64,000 nucleotides of DNA from Pseudoduganella umbonata. GTDB lineage: Bacteria > Pseudomonadota > Gammaproteobacteria > Burkholderiales > Burkholderiaceae_D. The notes below the pieces were generated by a model, which worked only from the letters and a program-made list of their open reading frames with translations, did no database searches and was not told the DNA's origin. Positions 10,067 through 19,504 of this stretch are shown in pieces. How positions within the stretch are numbered: the stretch's first letter is position 1; each line of letters starts with the position of its first letter. The DNA is taken from NCBI RefSeq assembly GCF_014192225.1, contig NZ_JACHXS010000003.1, positions 248,001 through 312,000 of the forward strand, written 5' to 3'. The position numbers and the translations under genes are program-made.

Positions 10067-11133
10067 TTCCCCTCTCCTTTCGCTACCAGCATGCGCTGCA
10101 GCACGGACAGCCCCAGCACGACGGCGAAGAACACCAGCGTGATGGTCGAGCCATAGCCCACGTCCTGCTCCCGGAATCCGCTGCGCACGGCGTGGTACAC
10201 GACGGTCGTCGTCGAATCCAGCGGCCCGCCGGACGTCATGACGTCGACCTGCGTGAACAGTCCGAAGGCCAGCAGCGTGGTCGATACCAGCACGAAGACG
10301 ATCGTGTTGCGCAGGCCCGGCAGCGTGACGTGCACGAAGCGCTGCCACGCATTGGCGCCCATCAGCGTTGCCGCCTCGTACAGCTCCGGCGAGATCGATT
10401 GCAGCCCGGCCAGGAACACGAGCATCTGGAAGCCGGCGCCCTGCCATGCCGACATCAGCGCAATGGCGGGCAGCGCATAGCTGCTGTCGCCCAGCCAGTC
10501 GGGGCCGGCGTCCGGGTCGTGCAGCAGGCCGCGCAGCAGTTCGTTCAGCATGCCGCGGTCGGTATTGAGCATGAAGGCCCAGACGATGGACGCCACCACC
10601 ATCGACGTGACGACCGGCGCGAAATACACGGTGCGGAAGAAGATCCGGCCGCGGATCTTCTGGTTGACCAGGATCGCCAGCCCGAGCGCGGCGCCGCATT
10701 GCAGCGGCAGCACCAGCGCCGCGAACAGGAAGGTGTTGATCAGCGACCGGTAGAACAGCGGGTCGGTTGCCGCCAGCACGATGCGCTTCTCGCCCACCGC
10801 GATGCGGAACGCCTCCCGGTACGATTGCAGGCCCGGATGCCGCTCGCGCACCTGGCGCCAGGTGGGATAGCGCACGCCCCCGTCGTCGCGCTGCGCCGTG
10901 CCTTCGGTATCGCGCAGCGGCTCGACGACGACCACGTCCAATGCCAGCAGCCGTTTGTAGTTGTCGAGGCCCACGTACCGCGTGGGTTCGGGCGACATCA
11001 GCCGGTGGTTGGTGAACGTGGCGCCGGCCGCCAGGACCATCGGCAGCACGACGAACAGCAGGAACAGCAGCACCGCCGGCGACGCGAACAGCGCCACCGC
11101 CAGCGGATGATCCTGGCCGAGTTTGATCTTCAT
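10063..11133 (-). CDS. Sugar ABC transporter permease, MalF type
   Basis: Inner-membrane permease, 356 aa. The EAA loop is ELYEAATLMGANAWQRFVHVTLP. Between TM1 (ALFASPAVLLFLLFVVLP) and TM2 lies an unusually long periplasmic segment of about 90 residues (roughly 40-130) with charged sequence such as RDTEGTAQRDDGG. This resembles, but is shorter than, the periplasmic P2 loop of MalF and could contact the binding protein. The ATG at 11133 overlaps the binding-protein stop by 4 nt, giving coupled translation. Confidence 0.93.
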   Translation of the reverse strand: MKIKLGQDHPLAVALFASPAVLLFLLFVVLPMVLAAGATFTNHRLMSPEPTRYVGLDNYKRLLALDVVVVEPLRDTEGTAQRDDGGVRYPTWRQVRERHPGLQSYREAFRIAVGEKRIVLAATDPLFYRSLINTFLFAALVLPLQCGAALGLAILVNQKIRGRIFFRTVYFAPVVTSMVVASIVWAFMLNTDRGMLNELLRGLLHDPDAGPDWLGDSSYALPAIALMSAWQGAGFQMLVFLAGLQSISPELYEAATLMGANAWQRFVHVTLPGLRNTIVFVLVSTTLLAFGLFTQVDVMTSGGPLDSTTTVVYHAVRSGFREQDVGYGSTITLVFFAVVLGLSVLQRMLVAKGEGK

Positions 11134-12398
11134 GAACCGCCTCCCGCCTTGCGCACGGCGAAGCCATAGCCGTTGTTGCGCTTGATATTGTGTTCCATCG
11201 CTTCCACCGCTTCGTCCAGCGCTTCGGCGGCATCCTTGCCGCTGCGGATGTCGGCCATGGCCTTTTCGAATGCCGACGACAGCGCCGGGTAGGCCGGCGT
11301 TGCCGGTCGCGGCACGGCATAGCGCTTCGCATAGTCGAAGTAGACGCGCCAGGCGCCGCCGGGCCGGTAGTGCTCCGTCAGCGCGGCGCCCTCGGCGCTG
11401 ACGGGAACCAGTCCCGTCATCCGCGAGGCGGCGGCGATTTCGGCCGGCGAGACCAGGTGGCCAAGAAAGGCCGCGGCGCCGTCGGGGTGCCGGCAGCTGT
11501 TCGTGATGCCCCATTGCCAGGACGCCGCGCCGATCTTCGGGCCGTGGCCGAAGTCGGGCGGCGGCATCGCGACCAGGTCATCACCGAACAGGGCGCTGTA
11601 CTCGCGCGCCTTCCACGACCCGGTGTAGTGGAACAGCGCCCTGCCCTGCTCGAAGGCCTTGTCGTCGGCGGGATGGCGTTCGGCCAGCCGGTCCCTGAAC
11701 AGGCGCCCGTAGTATTGGCCCACGCCGATCGCCGCGGTGCTGTTCAATACCCCGTCGACGCGAAGGTAGCTGGCGCGGTCGATCAGGTCCGTGCCGGCGC
11801 TTTGCAGCCACGGCGAGAAGGCATAGCTGTACCACTCGCCCTTGAAGCGGCCGTTCAGGTCGAGGGGAAAGCGGAAGCGGCCGGTGCGCTTCGCGGCGGC
11901 CAGGATGCCGTGGAATTCGGCCGGCGTGTACGGCTGCTCCATCGTGGCGACGCGGGCGCCGAGGGCGGCCAGCTGCGAGCGGCGGGCAAACAGCGCCAGC
12001 ACGACATCGGCCTGCCCCACGCTGTACAGCCGGCCCTTGTAGGTGCCGCGTCCTCCTTCGAGGAGCGGTGCGACGGCGGCGGCCGGCAGCAGGCCGTCGA
12101 GCGTGCGCACGTGGCCGGCCCAGGCGAAGTTGGGCACCGTCGGCTGGTCCATCGCGATGATGCACGGCAGTTGCCCCACCATCGAGGCGGCCGTGATCGA
12201 TTCCGTGTAGGAGCCTTGCGGGATGGCCTCGACCGTGACCCGCCAGCGCGGCTGAGAACGGTTGAACCGGTCGACCGCGGCCCTGCCCGCAGCCATCTCG
12301 GCATCGCCGGTATCGTGGCGCCACAGCCTGATCTCGACCGGCGCGGCCAGCGCGGGAGAAACCAGTACGGCCAGCACGGCCGCCAGTACCGGCTTCAT
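11130..12398 (-). CDS. Periplasmic sugar-binding protein of the ABC importer
   Basis: Extracytoplasmic solute-binding protein of CUT1 type, 422 aa. The signal peptide MKPVLAAVLAVLVSPALA is followed by mature APVEIRLWRHDTGD. Typical family stretches include WRVTVEAIPQGSYTESI, YSVGQADVVLALFARR and the C-terminal helix AFEKAMADIRSGKDAAEALDEA. There is no lipobox cysteine, so a soluble periplasmic protein is expected. The ATG overlaps the LacI stop by 4 nt. It captures the oligosaccharide and delivers it to the two permeases; fructo-oligosaccharide specificity is inferred from the neighbouring hydrolases. Confidence 0.9.
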   Translation of the reverse strand: MKPVLAAVLAVLVSPALAAPVEIRLWRHDTGDAEMAAGRAAVDRFNRSQPRWRVTVEAIPQGSYTESITAASMVGQLPCIIAMDQPTVPNFAWAGHVRTLDGLLPAAAVAPLLEGGRGTYKGRLYSVGQADVVLALFARRSQLAALGARVATMEQPYTPAEFHGILAAAKRTGRFRFPLDLNGRFKGEWYSYAFSPWLQSAGTDLIDRASYLRVDGVLNSTAAIGVGQYYGRLFRDRLAERHPADDKAFEQGRALFHYTGSWKAREYSALFGDDLVAMPPPDFGHGPKIGAASWQWGITNSCRHPDGAAAFLGHLVSPAEIAAASRMTGLVPVSAEGAALTEHYRPGGAWRVYFDYAKRYAVPRPATPAYPALSSAFEKAMADIRSGKDAAEALDEAVEAMEHNIKRNNGYGFAVRKAGGGS

Positions 12399-13441
12399 GG
12401 CTTGCCTGCCTTGCCGGCCCCGCTGTCCTTCCGGAACGGCGCCGCCACGGTGCCGCGCATGACCGGCAGGCACGGTACGCGCACGGTGCGTGGCGCGTCG
12501 TCGCCCGGTTCCAGCACATGGCGCCCGGACAGTTCGCCGATCTCGCGGTACGGCAGCGCCACCGTGGTCAGGCCGGGATCGAGCGCCTCGGAAATCAGCC
12601 GGAAATCGTCGAAGCCGACGACCGATACATCGGCCGGCACGCGCAGGCCGCGCCGCTGCAGGATGAAGATCACGCGCATCGCCATCTTGTCGTTGCCGCA
12701 CAGGATCGCGGTCGGCCGGTCGGCGCTGGCAAACAGCCGCTCCACCGCGCCGGAAAGGTGGGCGAATTCATCGGCTTCATCCGCTTCCGCGCCATGGATC
12801 AGCCACTGCGGCACGGGCGCCACCCCATGCTCCCGCAGCGCCTGGTGAAAGCCGCGCAGGCGCAGGTCCGTGGCGACCATGCCGGGGATCAGCTGCAGGA
12901 AGGCGATCTTGCGGTGCCCCGCCTGCAGCACGATCTGCGCCGCCGCGTAGCCGCCGCCTTCGTCATCGGGAATCACCTGCATGTAGCGGCCCGGCTCCTC
13001 GAAGCAGTTGGCCAGCGCGGTGGGCGTGCTGCCCAGCATCGGCGCCAGCGCGATGCGCCGGTGGAACGGCGTGGCGTACAGGATCGCCTCGACCCGCCGC
13101 TCGCGCATGTCGGCCACCAGCCGGTCGGCCACGTCGGCACGGCCGCCCGTCTCGCCGATCAGCAGCACCTTGCCCAGCTGTTCGCAGACGTGGTGGATGC
13201 CCTTGATGATCTCGGACGAGTCGGGCGACGTGGTCAGCTGCTCGGCGATGACCGCCACCAGTCCCGTGGGCTTGCCGCGCAACATGCGCGCCGCCGCCGA
13301 CGGCGTGAACTCCAGCGCCTGCATGGCTTTTTCAATGCGGGTGCGGGTTTTTTCCGACACTTCGGTACCGCCGTTCAGCACGCGCGATACGGTCTTGATC
13401 GACACTCCGGCCTTCTCGGCCACGTCGTGAATGGTTGCCAC
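12395..13441 (-). CDS. LacI-family regulator of the fructan operon
   Basis: Transcription repressor, 348 aa. The N-terminal LacI helix-turn-helix is ATIHDVAEKAGVSIKTVSRV, followed by the hinge helix (PSAAARMLRG) and a periplasmic-binding-type sugar domain. It starts with GTG at 13441, with CAGGAG seven nt upstream; no ATG fits the domain as well. It is the first gene of the operon and lies directly behind a promoter-operator, so it should autoregulate and respond to an imported or phosphorylated fructoside. Its stop overlaps the binding-protein start. Confidence 0.92.
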   Translation of the reverse strand: MATIHDVAEKAGVSIKTVSRVLNGGTEVSEKTRTRIEKAMQALEFTPSAAARMLRGKPTGLVAVIAEQLTTSPDSSEIIKGIHHVCEQLGKVLLIGETGGRADVADRLVADMRERRVEAILYATPFHRRIALAPMLGSTPTALANCFEEPGRYMQVIPDDEGGGYAAAQIVLQAGHRKIAFLQLIPGMVATDLRLRGFHQALREHGVAPVPQWLIHGAEADEADEFAHLSGAVERLFASADRPTAILCGNDKMAMRVIFILQRRGLRVPADVSVVGFDDFRLISEALDPGLTTVALPYREIGELSGRHVLEPGDDAPRTVRVPCLPVMRGTVAAPFRKDSGAGKAGKP

Positions 13442-13483
13442 TCGGTCTCCTGGATGCGTTTGTTCTGCCGCCGGACAGCAAAA

Positions 13484-13498
13484 TGTCCAACGTTGTCA
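13484..13498. promoter_or_regulatory. LacI-type operator, copy 1 (operon head)
   Basis: TGTCCAACGTTGTCA, centred on AACGTT, 43 nt before the LacI GTG and immediately after the predicted transcription start of the promoter at 13508-13536. The position is that of a classical repressing operator. Confidence 0.75.
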
Positions 13499-13507
13499 TT
13501 TTCAGGA

Positions 13508-13536
13508 ATGATAAGGACCGGCATTGGCCGTGTCAA
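13508..13536 (-). promoter_or_regulatory. Sigma-70 promoter of the fructan operon
   Basis: On the minus strand, a consensus TTGACA (13531-13536) is followed by exactly 17 nt and TATCAT (13508-13513). Transcription should begin near 13501, just before operator copy 1. The -35 box abuts the T-tract of the terminator of the upstream TonB gene. Confidence 0.7.
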
Positions 13537-13570
13537 CAAAAATGGCGCTGTTCGCAGCGAACAGCGCCAT
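13536..13570 (-). terminator. Rho-independent terminator of second TonB receptor gene
   Basis: Perfect 14-bp arms (13542-13555 and 13557-13570) with a single central base, followed on the minus strand by TTTTTGTT. It begins 24 nt after the receptor stop and separates that gene from the fructan operon promoter. Confidence 0.88.
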
Positions 13571-13593
13571 CCGCACTACACCGCCAGGCAACC

Positions 13594-16500
13594 TCAGAAC
13601 GTCATGCGCACGCCCGCCCTGTACGTACGCCCCACCGCATCGTAGACCGCCGGGTTGAGTGCCAGGCTGAGGTTCGTCTGCGGCACCAGCACCGGATCGC
13701 GGTCGGCCAGGTTATCGACCTTGAAGTACGCCGTCACCTGCTTCGTCACGTTCCAGGTGCCGCCCAGGTCGAGGTAGACGGCGCCGGGCATGTGGTTGTC
13801 GTAGATGGTCGGATGGGCGGCGGTCGGCAGCGGGCAGCCGGTCCGGCACTCGATGTACTCGTTGTTGAATACCCCGGAGCTGATCCAGCGCTCGGTCAGC
13901 GTCAGCCCGAACCTGCCGTCCTCCCACGACTGCGACAGCAGCGCCTTCCACTTCGGCGTGGCACCTGTCATGTTGCCGGCCCCTTCGGTCGGCGTGGTGC
14001 CGGGCACGCCCGGATCGGACAGCGAGTGGATCGTGCGGGTCGCCAGGCCGCGCAGCGTGACGGCGCCCGGCAGGCCCCAGTCGGACAGCGGCTGGCGCCA
14101 GGCGCCCTCGATGTCCACGCCGCGCGTGTGCAGGGAGGCGAAGTTGAAGCTCTGCGCCAGCACGTAGTTGGTACCCGCCGGGCCGTCGATCGACACGGCG
14201 GCGCAGACTTCCTGGTAGCCGGCGTAGCACAGGTCGACCTCCTGCTGCGGGTTCAGCGAGCTGATGACGTTCTTGACCTTGATGTCGTAGAAATCGACCG
14301 ACAGGCTGAGGTTGCGCGCCCACCCCGGCTGGCTGAGCACCACGCCGAACGAATTGTTGCGGGCGTTTTCCGGCTTCAGGTTCGGGTTGCCGACGTTGCG
14401 CTGCTGGACCTGGATCGACGAGCCCTGCGAGTTGTTGACGGCCTGGTTGGTGACCGTCATGGCGGCGTACAGCTCGGAGAGGTTGGGCGCGCGCACGTCC
14501 TTCGAGCTGACCGCCCGCAGCCGCACGCCGTCGATCGGTGTCTTCCACGTGGCGCCGATCTTCCATGCCCTGGCGTGTCCGGCGGTGCTGTATTTTTCCT
14601 CCCGGTCGGCGATGTTCAGGTTGGCCTCGCCCCACGTGGCGGACTTCAGGAACGGGATGTTGAATTCGACATAGGCCTCCTTCACGTTGAAGCTGCCCTC
14701 GCCATTGTGGTAATTGCCGGCGAACCAGTTGTCTCCGGTGACCGACAGCGTGGGATCGAGCGGCCAGGCAGCGCTGTACGGCGACTGGTCGGTGACGCCG
14801 GCGCCGTAGGGGTCGCCGACCACAGCGTATTTCTCGCGGCGGTACTCGGCGCCGAACGCCATCGAGACGGGGCCGGCCCAGCCTTCCCACACCTCGCCGT
14901 TGACGTTGACGCTGGCGACGTTCTGGCGCGATTCCGTGTGCTGGCGCGGGCCGGTGCGCGGCGCGATGTATTCCCAGCCCGCCATGTTGATCGGCACGTC
15001 GCCGAAAATGTTGACCGGCTGGCAGCCGGCCGCGCGGGCCTCGGCGCTGCGGCAGACGATCGCGCCGCTGGCCGGGTCGCGCACCGCGTCGATGGCGAAG
15101 TTGTAGCGCCGGTTCAGCGTGATGTCGCGCACGTCGATGATCGTGGTGTTCTCGCCGTGCTCGGCGTACGCGTCGTACGCCCAGTCCTTGCCGAACAGGG
15201 CGAACTTGCCGTTCGCGCCGGCCACGAAGCGGCGCTGGGTGCGCGTCGGGTGCACATTGATATTGGCCGGGAACTGTGCGTTCGCGGTGCCGACCGACAT
15301 CACGCCGGTCGGGTAGCCGGACACGCAGCCGGCGGCCACCGAGGCCGGCAGGTAGGCGTTGTCGCAACCGATCGACAGGTTACCCTGCTTGGCCGCGCCG
15401 GGGTTCGGCGAGAAATGCGACTTGACCTGCGCCCAGTTGGCGGTGACGTAGATCTCGTTGTCGGCATCGAGGTTCCACGATACGCGGCTGTAGGCCACCT
15501 GGCGCTTGAAGTTCATGGCCAGGTTGGTGCCGGCGCCGACGCTGCCCGAGCGGTCGCCGCCGATGCAGAAGTTGCCCATGCAATCCGTGCCGTACTCGAA
15601 CGGATATGGCGTGCCGCCGGGACCGAACGCGGTGCCGCGCAGCGGACCGTTCGTGATCAGGCCGTATTTGGCGTACTGGATATGCTGGGCGTGCACGATG
15701 CTCCGGTAGCGCGGCTGGCCGGCCGCCTGCATTTCCCGGGTCGATTCCTGCAGCGCGGGATTGTTGTACCAGTTGCGCCCGTTCGCGCCCACTTCGCCGA
15801 AGCCGGGCGAATCGATGCCGTTCTGCTTCGTGAATTCGCCGCTGACCGTGACGTGCAGCCGGTCGTCCAGGAAGCCCTTGCCCCAGGCGGCCTGCAGGGT
15901 CGCGCTCTTGTCGTCGTCGTACTTCGTCATGCCGCCCGACAGGTTGGTCTTGAAGCCGGCGAACTTCTTGTCGGTGATGAAGTTGACGACGCCGCCGATC
16001 GCGTCCGACCCGTAGGACGCCGACGCGCCACCGGTGACGACGTCGACGCGCTTGACCAGCAGTTGCGGGAACTGGCTGACGTCGGTGATGCCGGTGACGT
16101 TGGCGCCGACCACGCGCTGGCCGTCCAGCAGCGTCAGCGTGCGGATCGTGCCCAGCCCGCGCAGCGACAGCGACGACAGGCCCTGGATGCCGCTCGAGGT
16201 GCTGAACGTGTTGGTGGTACGCCCCGTGCTGCCCTGCAGCGCCGGCAGTTCGACCAGCGTCTCGAACAGGTTCGGCTTGGCGGCCTTCTCGAGGTCCGCG
16301 TTCGTCAGGGTGGTGGTGGGAATCGGCTGGCTGAAGCCGCGCGCCGCGATGCGCGAACCGGACACGATCACGGTGTTCGCGGGTCCCGCGGGGGCCGCAG
16401 GGTCGGGCGCGGCCGGCGTCGCGGGTGGCGCGTCGGGTTGCGGGACAGCGATGTTGGTTTCCGCCTGCCCTTCCTGAGCCTGAGCCTGAGCCTGAGCCTG

Positions 16501-16605
16501 GGCCTGGGCCTGGGCCTGGGCCTGGGCCTGGGCGGACAGCGCGAGGATGCCGCAGGCGCCGGCCACCGCAAGATGGATCAGGGTGCGTTGAAATGGTGAA
16601 TGCAT
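13594..16605 (-). CDS. TonB-dependent receptor with (AQ)10 tract
   Basis: Outer-membrane receptor, 1003 aa, starting MHSPFQRTLIHLAVAG with a signal peptide ending near ALSAQA. Immediately after cleavage lie ten Ala-Gln pairs, then a Pro/Ala-rich linker. The plug domain follows (VIVSGSRIAARGFSQPIP, SLSLRGLGTIRTLTLLDGQR, DVVTGGASASYGSDAIGGVV), then a long barrel ending YRAGVRMTF. The plug type, with LLDGQR and GGASASYGSDA, is that of large receptors common in sphingomonads and xanthomonads, often for plant-derived or complex organic ligands; no ligand can be named. An upstream reading to 16701 lacks a signal peptide and is not the start. It has its own terminator and is not part of the fructan operon. 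Confidence 0.85.
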   Translation of the reverse strand: MHSPFQRTLIHLAVAGACGILALSAQAQAQAQAQAQAQAQAQAQEGQAETNIAVPQPDAPPATPAAPDPAAPAGPANTVIVSGSRIAARGFSQPIPTTTLTNADLEKAAKPNLFETLVELPALQGSTGRTTNTFSTSSGIQGLSSLSLRGLGTIRTLTLLDGQRVVGANVTGITDVSQFPQLLVKRVDVVTGGASASYGSDAIGGVVNFITDKKFAGFKTNLSGGMTKYDDDKSATLQAAWGKGFLDDRLHVTVSGEFTKQNGIDSPGFGEVGANGRNWYNNPALQESTREMQAAGQPRYRSIVHAQHIQYAKYGLITNGPLRGTAFGPGGTPYPFEYGTDCMGNFCIGGDRSGSVGAGTNLAMNFKRQVAYSRVSWNLDADNEIYVTANWAQVKSHFSPNPGAAKQGNLSIGCDNAYLPASVAAGCVSGYPTGVMSVGTANAQFPANINVHPTRTQRRFVAGANGKFALFGKDWAYDAYAEHGENTTIIDVRDITLNRRYNFAIDAVRDPASGAIVCRSAEARAAGCQPVNIFGDVPINMAGWEYIAPRTGPRQHTESRQNVASVNVNGEVWEGWAGPVSMAFGAEYRREKYAVVGDPYGAGVTDQSPYSAAWPLDPTLSVTGDNWFAGNYHNGEGSFNVKEAYVEFNIPFLKSATWGEANLNIADREEKYSTAGHARAWKIGATWKTPIDGVRLRAVSSKDVRAPNLSELYAAMTVTNQAVNNSQGSSIQVQQRNVGNPNLKPENARNNSFGVVLSQPGWARNLSLSVDFYDIKVKNVISSLNPQQEVDLCYAGYQEVCAAVSIDGPAGTNYVLAQSFNFASLHTRGVDIEGAWRQPLSDWGLPGAVTLRGLATRTIHSLSDPGVPGTTPTEGAGNMTGATPKWKALLSQSWEDGRFGLTLTERWISSGVFNNEYIECRTGCPLPTAAHPTIYDNHMPGAVYLDLGGTWNVTKQVTAYFKVDNLADRDPVLVPQTNLSLALNPAVYDAVGRTYRAGVRMTF
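16473..16532. repeat. Ten hexanucleotide repeats inside the TonB receptor gene
   Basis: Four CCTGAG units followed by six CCTGGG units, in frame, encoding (AQ)10 just after the signal peptide. Copy-number change by slipped-strand pairing would alter length without shifting the frame. Confidence 0.9.
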
Positions 16606-17225
16606 GTTGTCTCCGTTTTCTGGTCGATGGCGCCGTCTGAGCGGTTGGCCGGTATGCCGCGGCGGATGGCATCGATGCCTGCCACGGCTCCAGGAGGCCA
16701 TGGCGCACTGCCGCAGGTAAAACGCCAGCCATCAGTTGGCGATGGCTGGTCCCTGGTATGGTTTGCATCCGCGCAGGCCTGGTGCGGCGACGGCGTGCGC
16801 GGGCAGCCGCGCCCGAAAGAGGCACGGCAGGCGAATGAAGCAAGCAAGGACGGGGCGAGGCGCGCAACGATGCGGTCCCGCACGGGAGAGGTGGCCGGCC
16901 GTGCCGGTCAGGTGGTGGTGCATGTCGGTACCCTCTGGCTGGTCAGCCGGTACCCGATGTCATATGGATTTTTCTGGACGTCGCTCTGCGGCGCGTGCGC
17001 AGCGCTTGCGCCCCTGGCGGGAGCGGAAGTGCCAGGCCAATGTACGCCAGCGCCGGCCAGGCGAGCAATCACTTTTACGTTGGAACCGATACCACAATGG
17101 ATATCGGTCGCACTGGCGCGCGGTTCGCCCATGGGCAAAACGCACGACACGAGGCGGCGGGGAGGAAGCGGCTGTGATCCAAATACAACGGAGGCCCGCC
17201 CGCGGCACCGGGCCATCGCCGGCGG
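16606..17225. other. 620-bp gene-free region upstream of the second TonB receptor
   Basis: No reading frame here has family similarity, codon bias or a convincing ribosome site. It holds the receptor's upstream region, an inverted repeat at 16725-16749 and otherwise unremarkable GC-rich sequence. The stretch is long enough for a regulatory leader or a small RNA, but none is recognised. Confidence 0.5.
16725..16749. repeat. Inverted repeat in the TonB receptor leader region
   Basis: Perfect 9-bp arms CCAGCCATC and GATGGCTGG around AGTTGGC, 120 nt before the receptor ATG. There is no T-tract. It could be a leader hairpin or a protein-binding site. Confidence 0.4.
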
Positions 17226-18257
17226 TCAGTGCAAGGCGGCGCGCAACGCCGAGGCCTCGAAATAGATGTGGCGGACCGCCGGATGCCGGGCGGCCACCGC
17301 CGCCTCGAGCCGGCCGATCGCCTGCTCCACCTCGTCGATCGGCATGCCGCGGCGGAACTGGACGGACGCCGCCAGCAGCACGTCGCCGGGGCCCATCTGC
17401 ATCGTGCGCAGGCTGGCCACGGATTCCAGCGCGCTCTCGCGCAGGAACAGCGCGCGAAGGGCCTCGAGTTCGTCGCGGTCGATGCTTTCGCCGACCAGCA
17501 GGCCGCCGGTCTCGCGGGCCAGCATCGCGGCCGCGCCGACCAGCAGCACGCCGATCAGGATCGACGCCACCGGGTCGATATACGGATTGTCGAAATAATG
17601 GCCCAGTGCGATGCCGGCCGCGGCGATCGCGATGCCGAGCAGTGCCGCCGTGTCCTCGATGAAGACCGTGAAGACGGAGGCGTCCTTGCTGGCGCGCACG
17701 GCCTGCCACAGTGTGGTGCCCGGCTTGCGCACCGCATTCAGGGCCAGGCGCGACACGTTCCAGCTGTAGCCCTCGAACACGGCCGCGGCGCCCAGCACGA
17801 GGTAGTTCCACAGCGGGTCTTCCAGCGGCGGCGGCGTCTGCAACGCGGCGACGCCGTGGTAGATCGACAGTCCGCCGCCCAGCGAGAACACCGACAGCGC
17901 GACGATCAGCGCCCAGAAGTACAGCGACTTGCCATAGCCGAACGGGTGCTGCCGGTCGGCCGGGCGCGCACTGCGGCGCTCGCCCAGCAGCAACAGGAAT
18001 TCGTTGCCCGTGTCCACGGCCGAGTGGATGCCTTCGGCCACCATCGCCGCGCTGCCGGTGATGCCCGCGACGATGAACTTGGCGGTCGCGATGCCCAGGT
18101 TGGCGACAATGGCGGCGTAGATGACTTTCTGCGACTCCCGGCGTGCGGCGCCATCGGCCGCCCCAGGCGGCGCCGGGTTGGCGGCGGCGCCCTGGCCTGC
18201 CCGGTCGTCAGGGCTGGACAGGACCTTGGTTGGCTTGGTATCGCTGCTGTCGTGCAT
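17226..18257 (-). CDS. Cation diffusion facilitator (Zn/divalent-metal efflux)
   Basis: Inner-membrane metal exporter of the CDF family, 343 aa. A hydrophilic N-terminus (1-42) is followed by six helices. TM2 contains the metal-site motif HSAVD (H78, D82), then DRQHPFGYGK (101-110). A second acidic site is in TM5 (IEDTAALLGIAIAAAGI). The C-terminal cytosolic domain (about 265-343) is the CDF ferredoxin-like dimerisation domain. The E-D in TM5, instead of the common H-x-x-x-D, places it nearer the ZnT9-like branch, whose metal choice is less well defined. The start is set by GGAGGAG before the ATG. It is apparently monocistronic. Confidence 0.88.
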   Translation of the reverse strand: MHDSSDTKPTKVLSSPDDRAGQGAAANPAPPGAADGAARRESQKVIYAAIVANLGIATAKFIVAGITGSAAMVAEGIHSAVDTGNEFLLLLGERRSARPADRQHPFGYGKSLYFWALIVALSVFSLGGGLSIYHGVAALQTPPPLEDPLWNYLVLGAAAVFEGYSWNVSRLALNAVRKPGTTLWQAVRASKDASVFTVFIEDTAALLGIAIAAAGIALGHYFDNPYIDPVASILIGVLLVGAAAMLARETGGLLVGESIDRDELEALRALFLRESALESVASLRTMQMGPGDVLLAASVQFRRGMPIDEVEQAIGRLEAAVAARHPAVRHIYFEASALRAALH

Positions 18258-18368
18258 GGGCTCCTCCGGATTGGATATCGAAGGGTGCGGAAATGCCCTG
18301 CATGCGTCTGTTCGGTCGCGCACGTGCGCCGGCATGGCCGGCGGCGGCGGCGCGTGAAGAGGATGCGC

Positions 18369-19340
18369 TCAGACCTGGAGGAAGAAGCGCAGCATCTCCG
18401 CGCTGGCCGGCGGCCCTTGCGGATCCGTGAAGCTGCCGCGGCCATTTCCACCCGACCAGGCATGGCCGGCGCCGTGGATGACCCAGTGTTCGGCGACGAC
18501 GATGCCGTCCGCCTTCCGGTGCACCGCGCGCGTGAAGGACCGGCCAAAGCCGGTTGCCGACGCTTCGAGGCGCACCGGCGGCCGCGCCAGCCCCGCGGCG
18601 GCCAGCGATTCGCGTACCACGGAGGCGCCATTGGCCAGGTTCACGGTCGCGTCGTCGTCGCCATGGAAGACGATGACGGGAACGGCCGGTCCGGCTTGCG
18701 CCGTCGCGCCACCCGGCGATACCGCGCCATGCCGCATGACGTGCAGCGCACTGGCTGAATCGGTGGCGCACGCATGCGGCAAGCCCGAATGGCAGCCGAC
18801 GGCGGCAAACAGATCGGGATAGGTGCGGCCCATGACGACCGCCATTGCTCCGCCGGCCGACATGCCCGCGATGAACACGCGCCCGGGCGCGACGGCATGG
18901 CTTGCCATCACCGCGCGGGTGGTGGCGGCGATCAGCGCCGGATCGCCGCTGCCGCGCTGCTGGTGTGCCCGGTCGAACCAGTTCCAGCAGCCGCCATAGC
19001 CGAAGGCGGATCTTTCCGGATACAGCACGAGCCAGCCGTGTTTTTCGGCGAGGTCGTTCATGCCGGTACCGTCGGCGAAATCGTCCGCGGTTTGCCCCCA
19101 GCCATGCAGCATGACCAGCAAAGGCATCTGCTCGCCTGCGTAACTGCCGGGAATGAAGAGTTTATAGCGCAATTCGCCATCGCCGGACTGGTAGCTGCCG
19201 GCTACGAATGCCGGGCGGCCGGCATGCCGATCGGGGACGGCGGCGCCTCCGGGATACTGCGGCGATTGCGGCGATTGCGGCAGCGCGCCAGGTATCAGTG
19301 CAAGCCACTGTTCCATTACCGTCTGGATCATCTCTTGCAT
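18369..19340 (-). CDS. PHB depolymerase-family esterase
   Basis: Alpha/beta hydrolase of the esterase-PHB-depolymerase family, 323 aa. The oxyanion region is VMLHGWGQTADDF (77-89), and the lipase box GMSAGG has nucleophile S161. The GDDDATVNLANG stretch holds the likely catalytic Asp, and the C-terminal GHAWSGG holds the His. Conserved GGCWNWFD is typical of this family. There is no clear signal peptide; the N-terminus (1-45) is a Pro/Ser-rich tail with a QSPQSPQYP repeat. This fits an intracellular enzyme acting on polyhydroxyalkanoate oligomers or other esters. A phasin-like gene lies 280 nt upstream on the same strand. Confidence 0.8.
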   Translation of the reverse strand: MQEMIQTVMEQWLALIPGALPQSPQSPQYPGGAAVPDRHAGRPAFVAGSYQSGDGELRYKLFIPGSYAGEQMPLLVMLHGWGQTADDFADGTGMNDLAEKHGWLVLYPERSAFGYGGCWNWFDRAHQQRGSGDPALIAATTRAVMASHAVAPGRVFIAGMSAGGAMAVVMGRTYPDLFAAVGCHSGLPHACATDSASALHVMRHGAVSPGGATAQAGPAVPVIVFHGDDDATVNLANGASVVRESLAAAGLARPPVRLEASATGFGRSFTRAVHRKADGIVVAEHWVIHGAGHAWSGGNGRGSFTDPQGPPASAEMLRFFLQV

Positions 19341-19504
19341 CGTTCCCCCGAAGGATTACACTATATTTATTGATTGCCGCCTGATTGGTTTCTTGCGACG
19401 CATTCCGCCTGCGATTGAAAGGCACGACATCAACCGCCGGCTGCATTTGCACAGCCGGTGTTCGAACGGGAATATAATTTTTCTTGCCGATTTAATGCCC
19501 CGCC

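Noticed and set aside
16736..17225. Small genes in the 620-bp space before the second TonB receptor
   Set aside because: Candidate frames have no ribosome site, no similarity and Arg-rich translations typical of non-coding GC-rich DNA.
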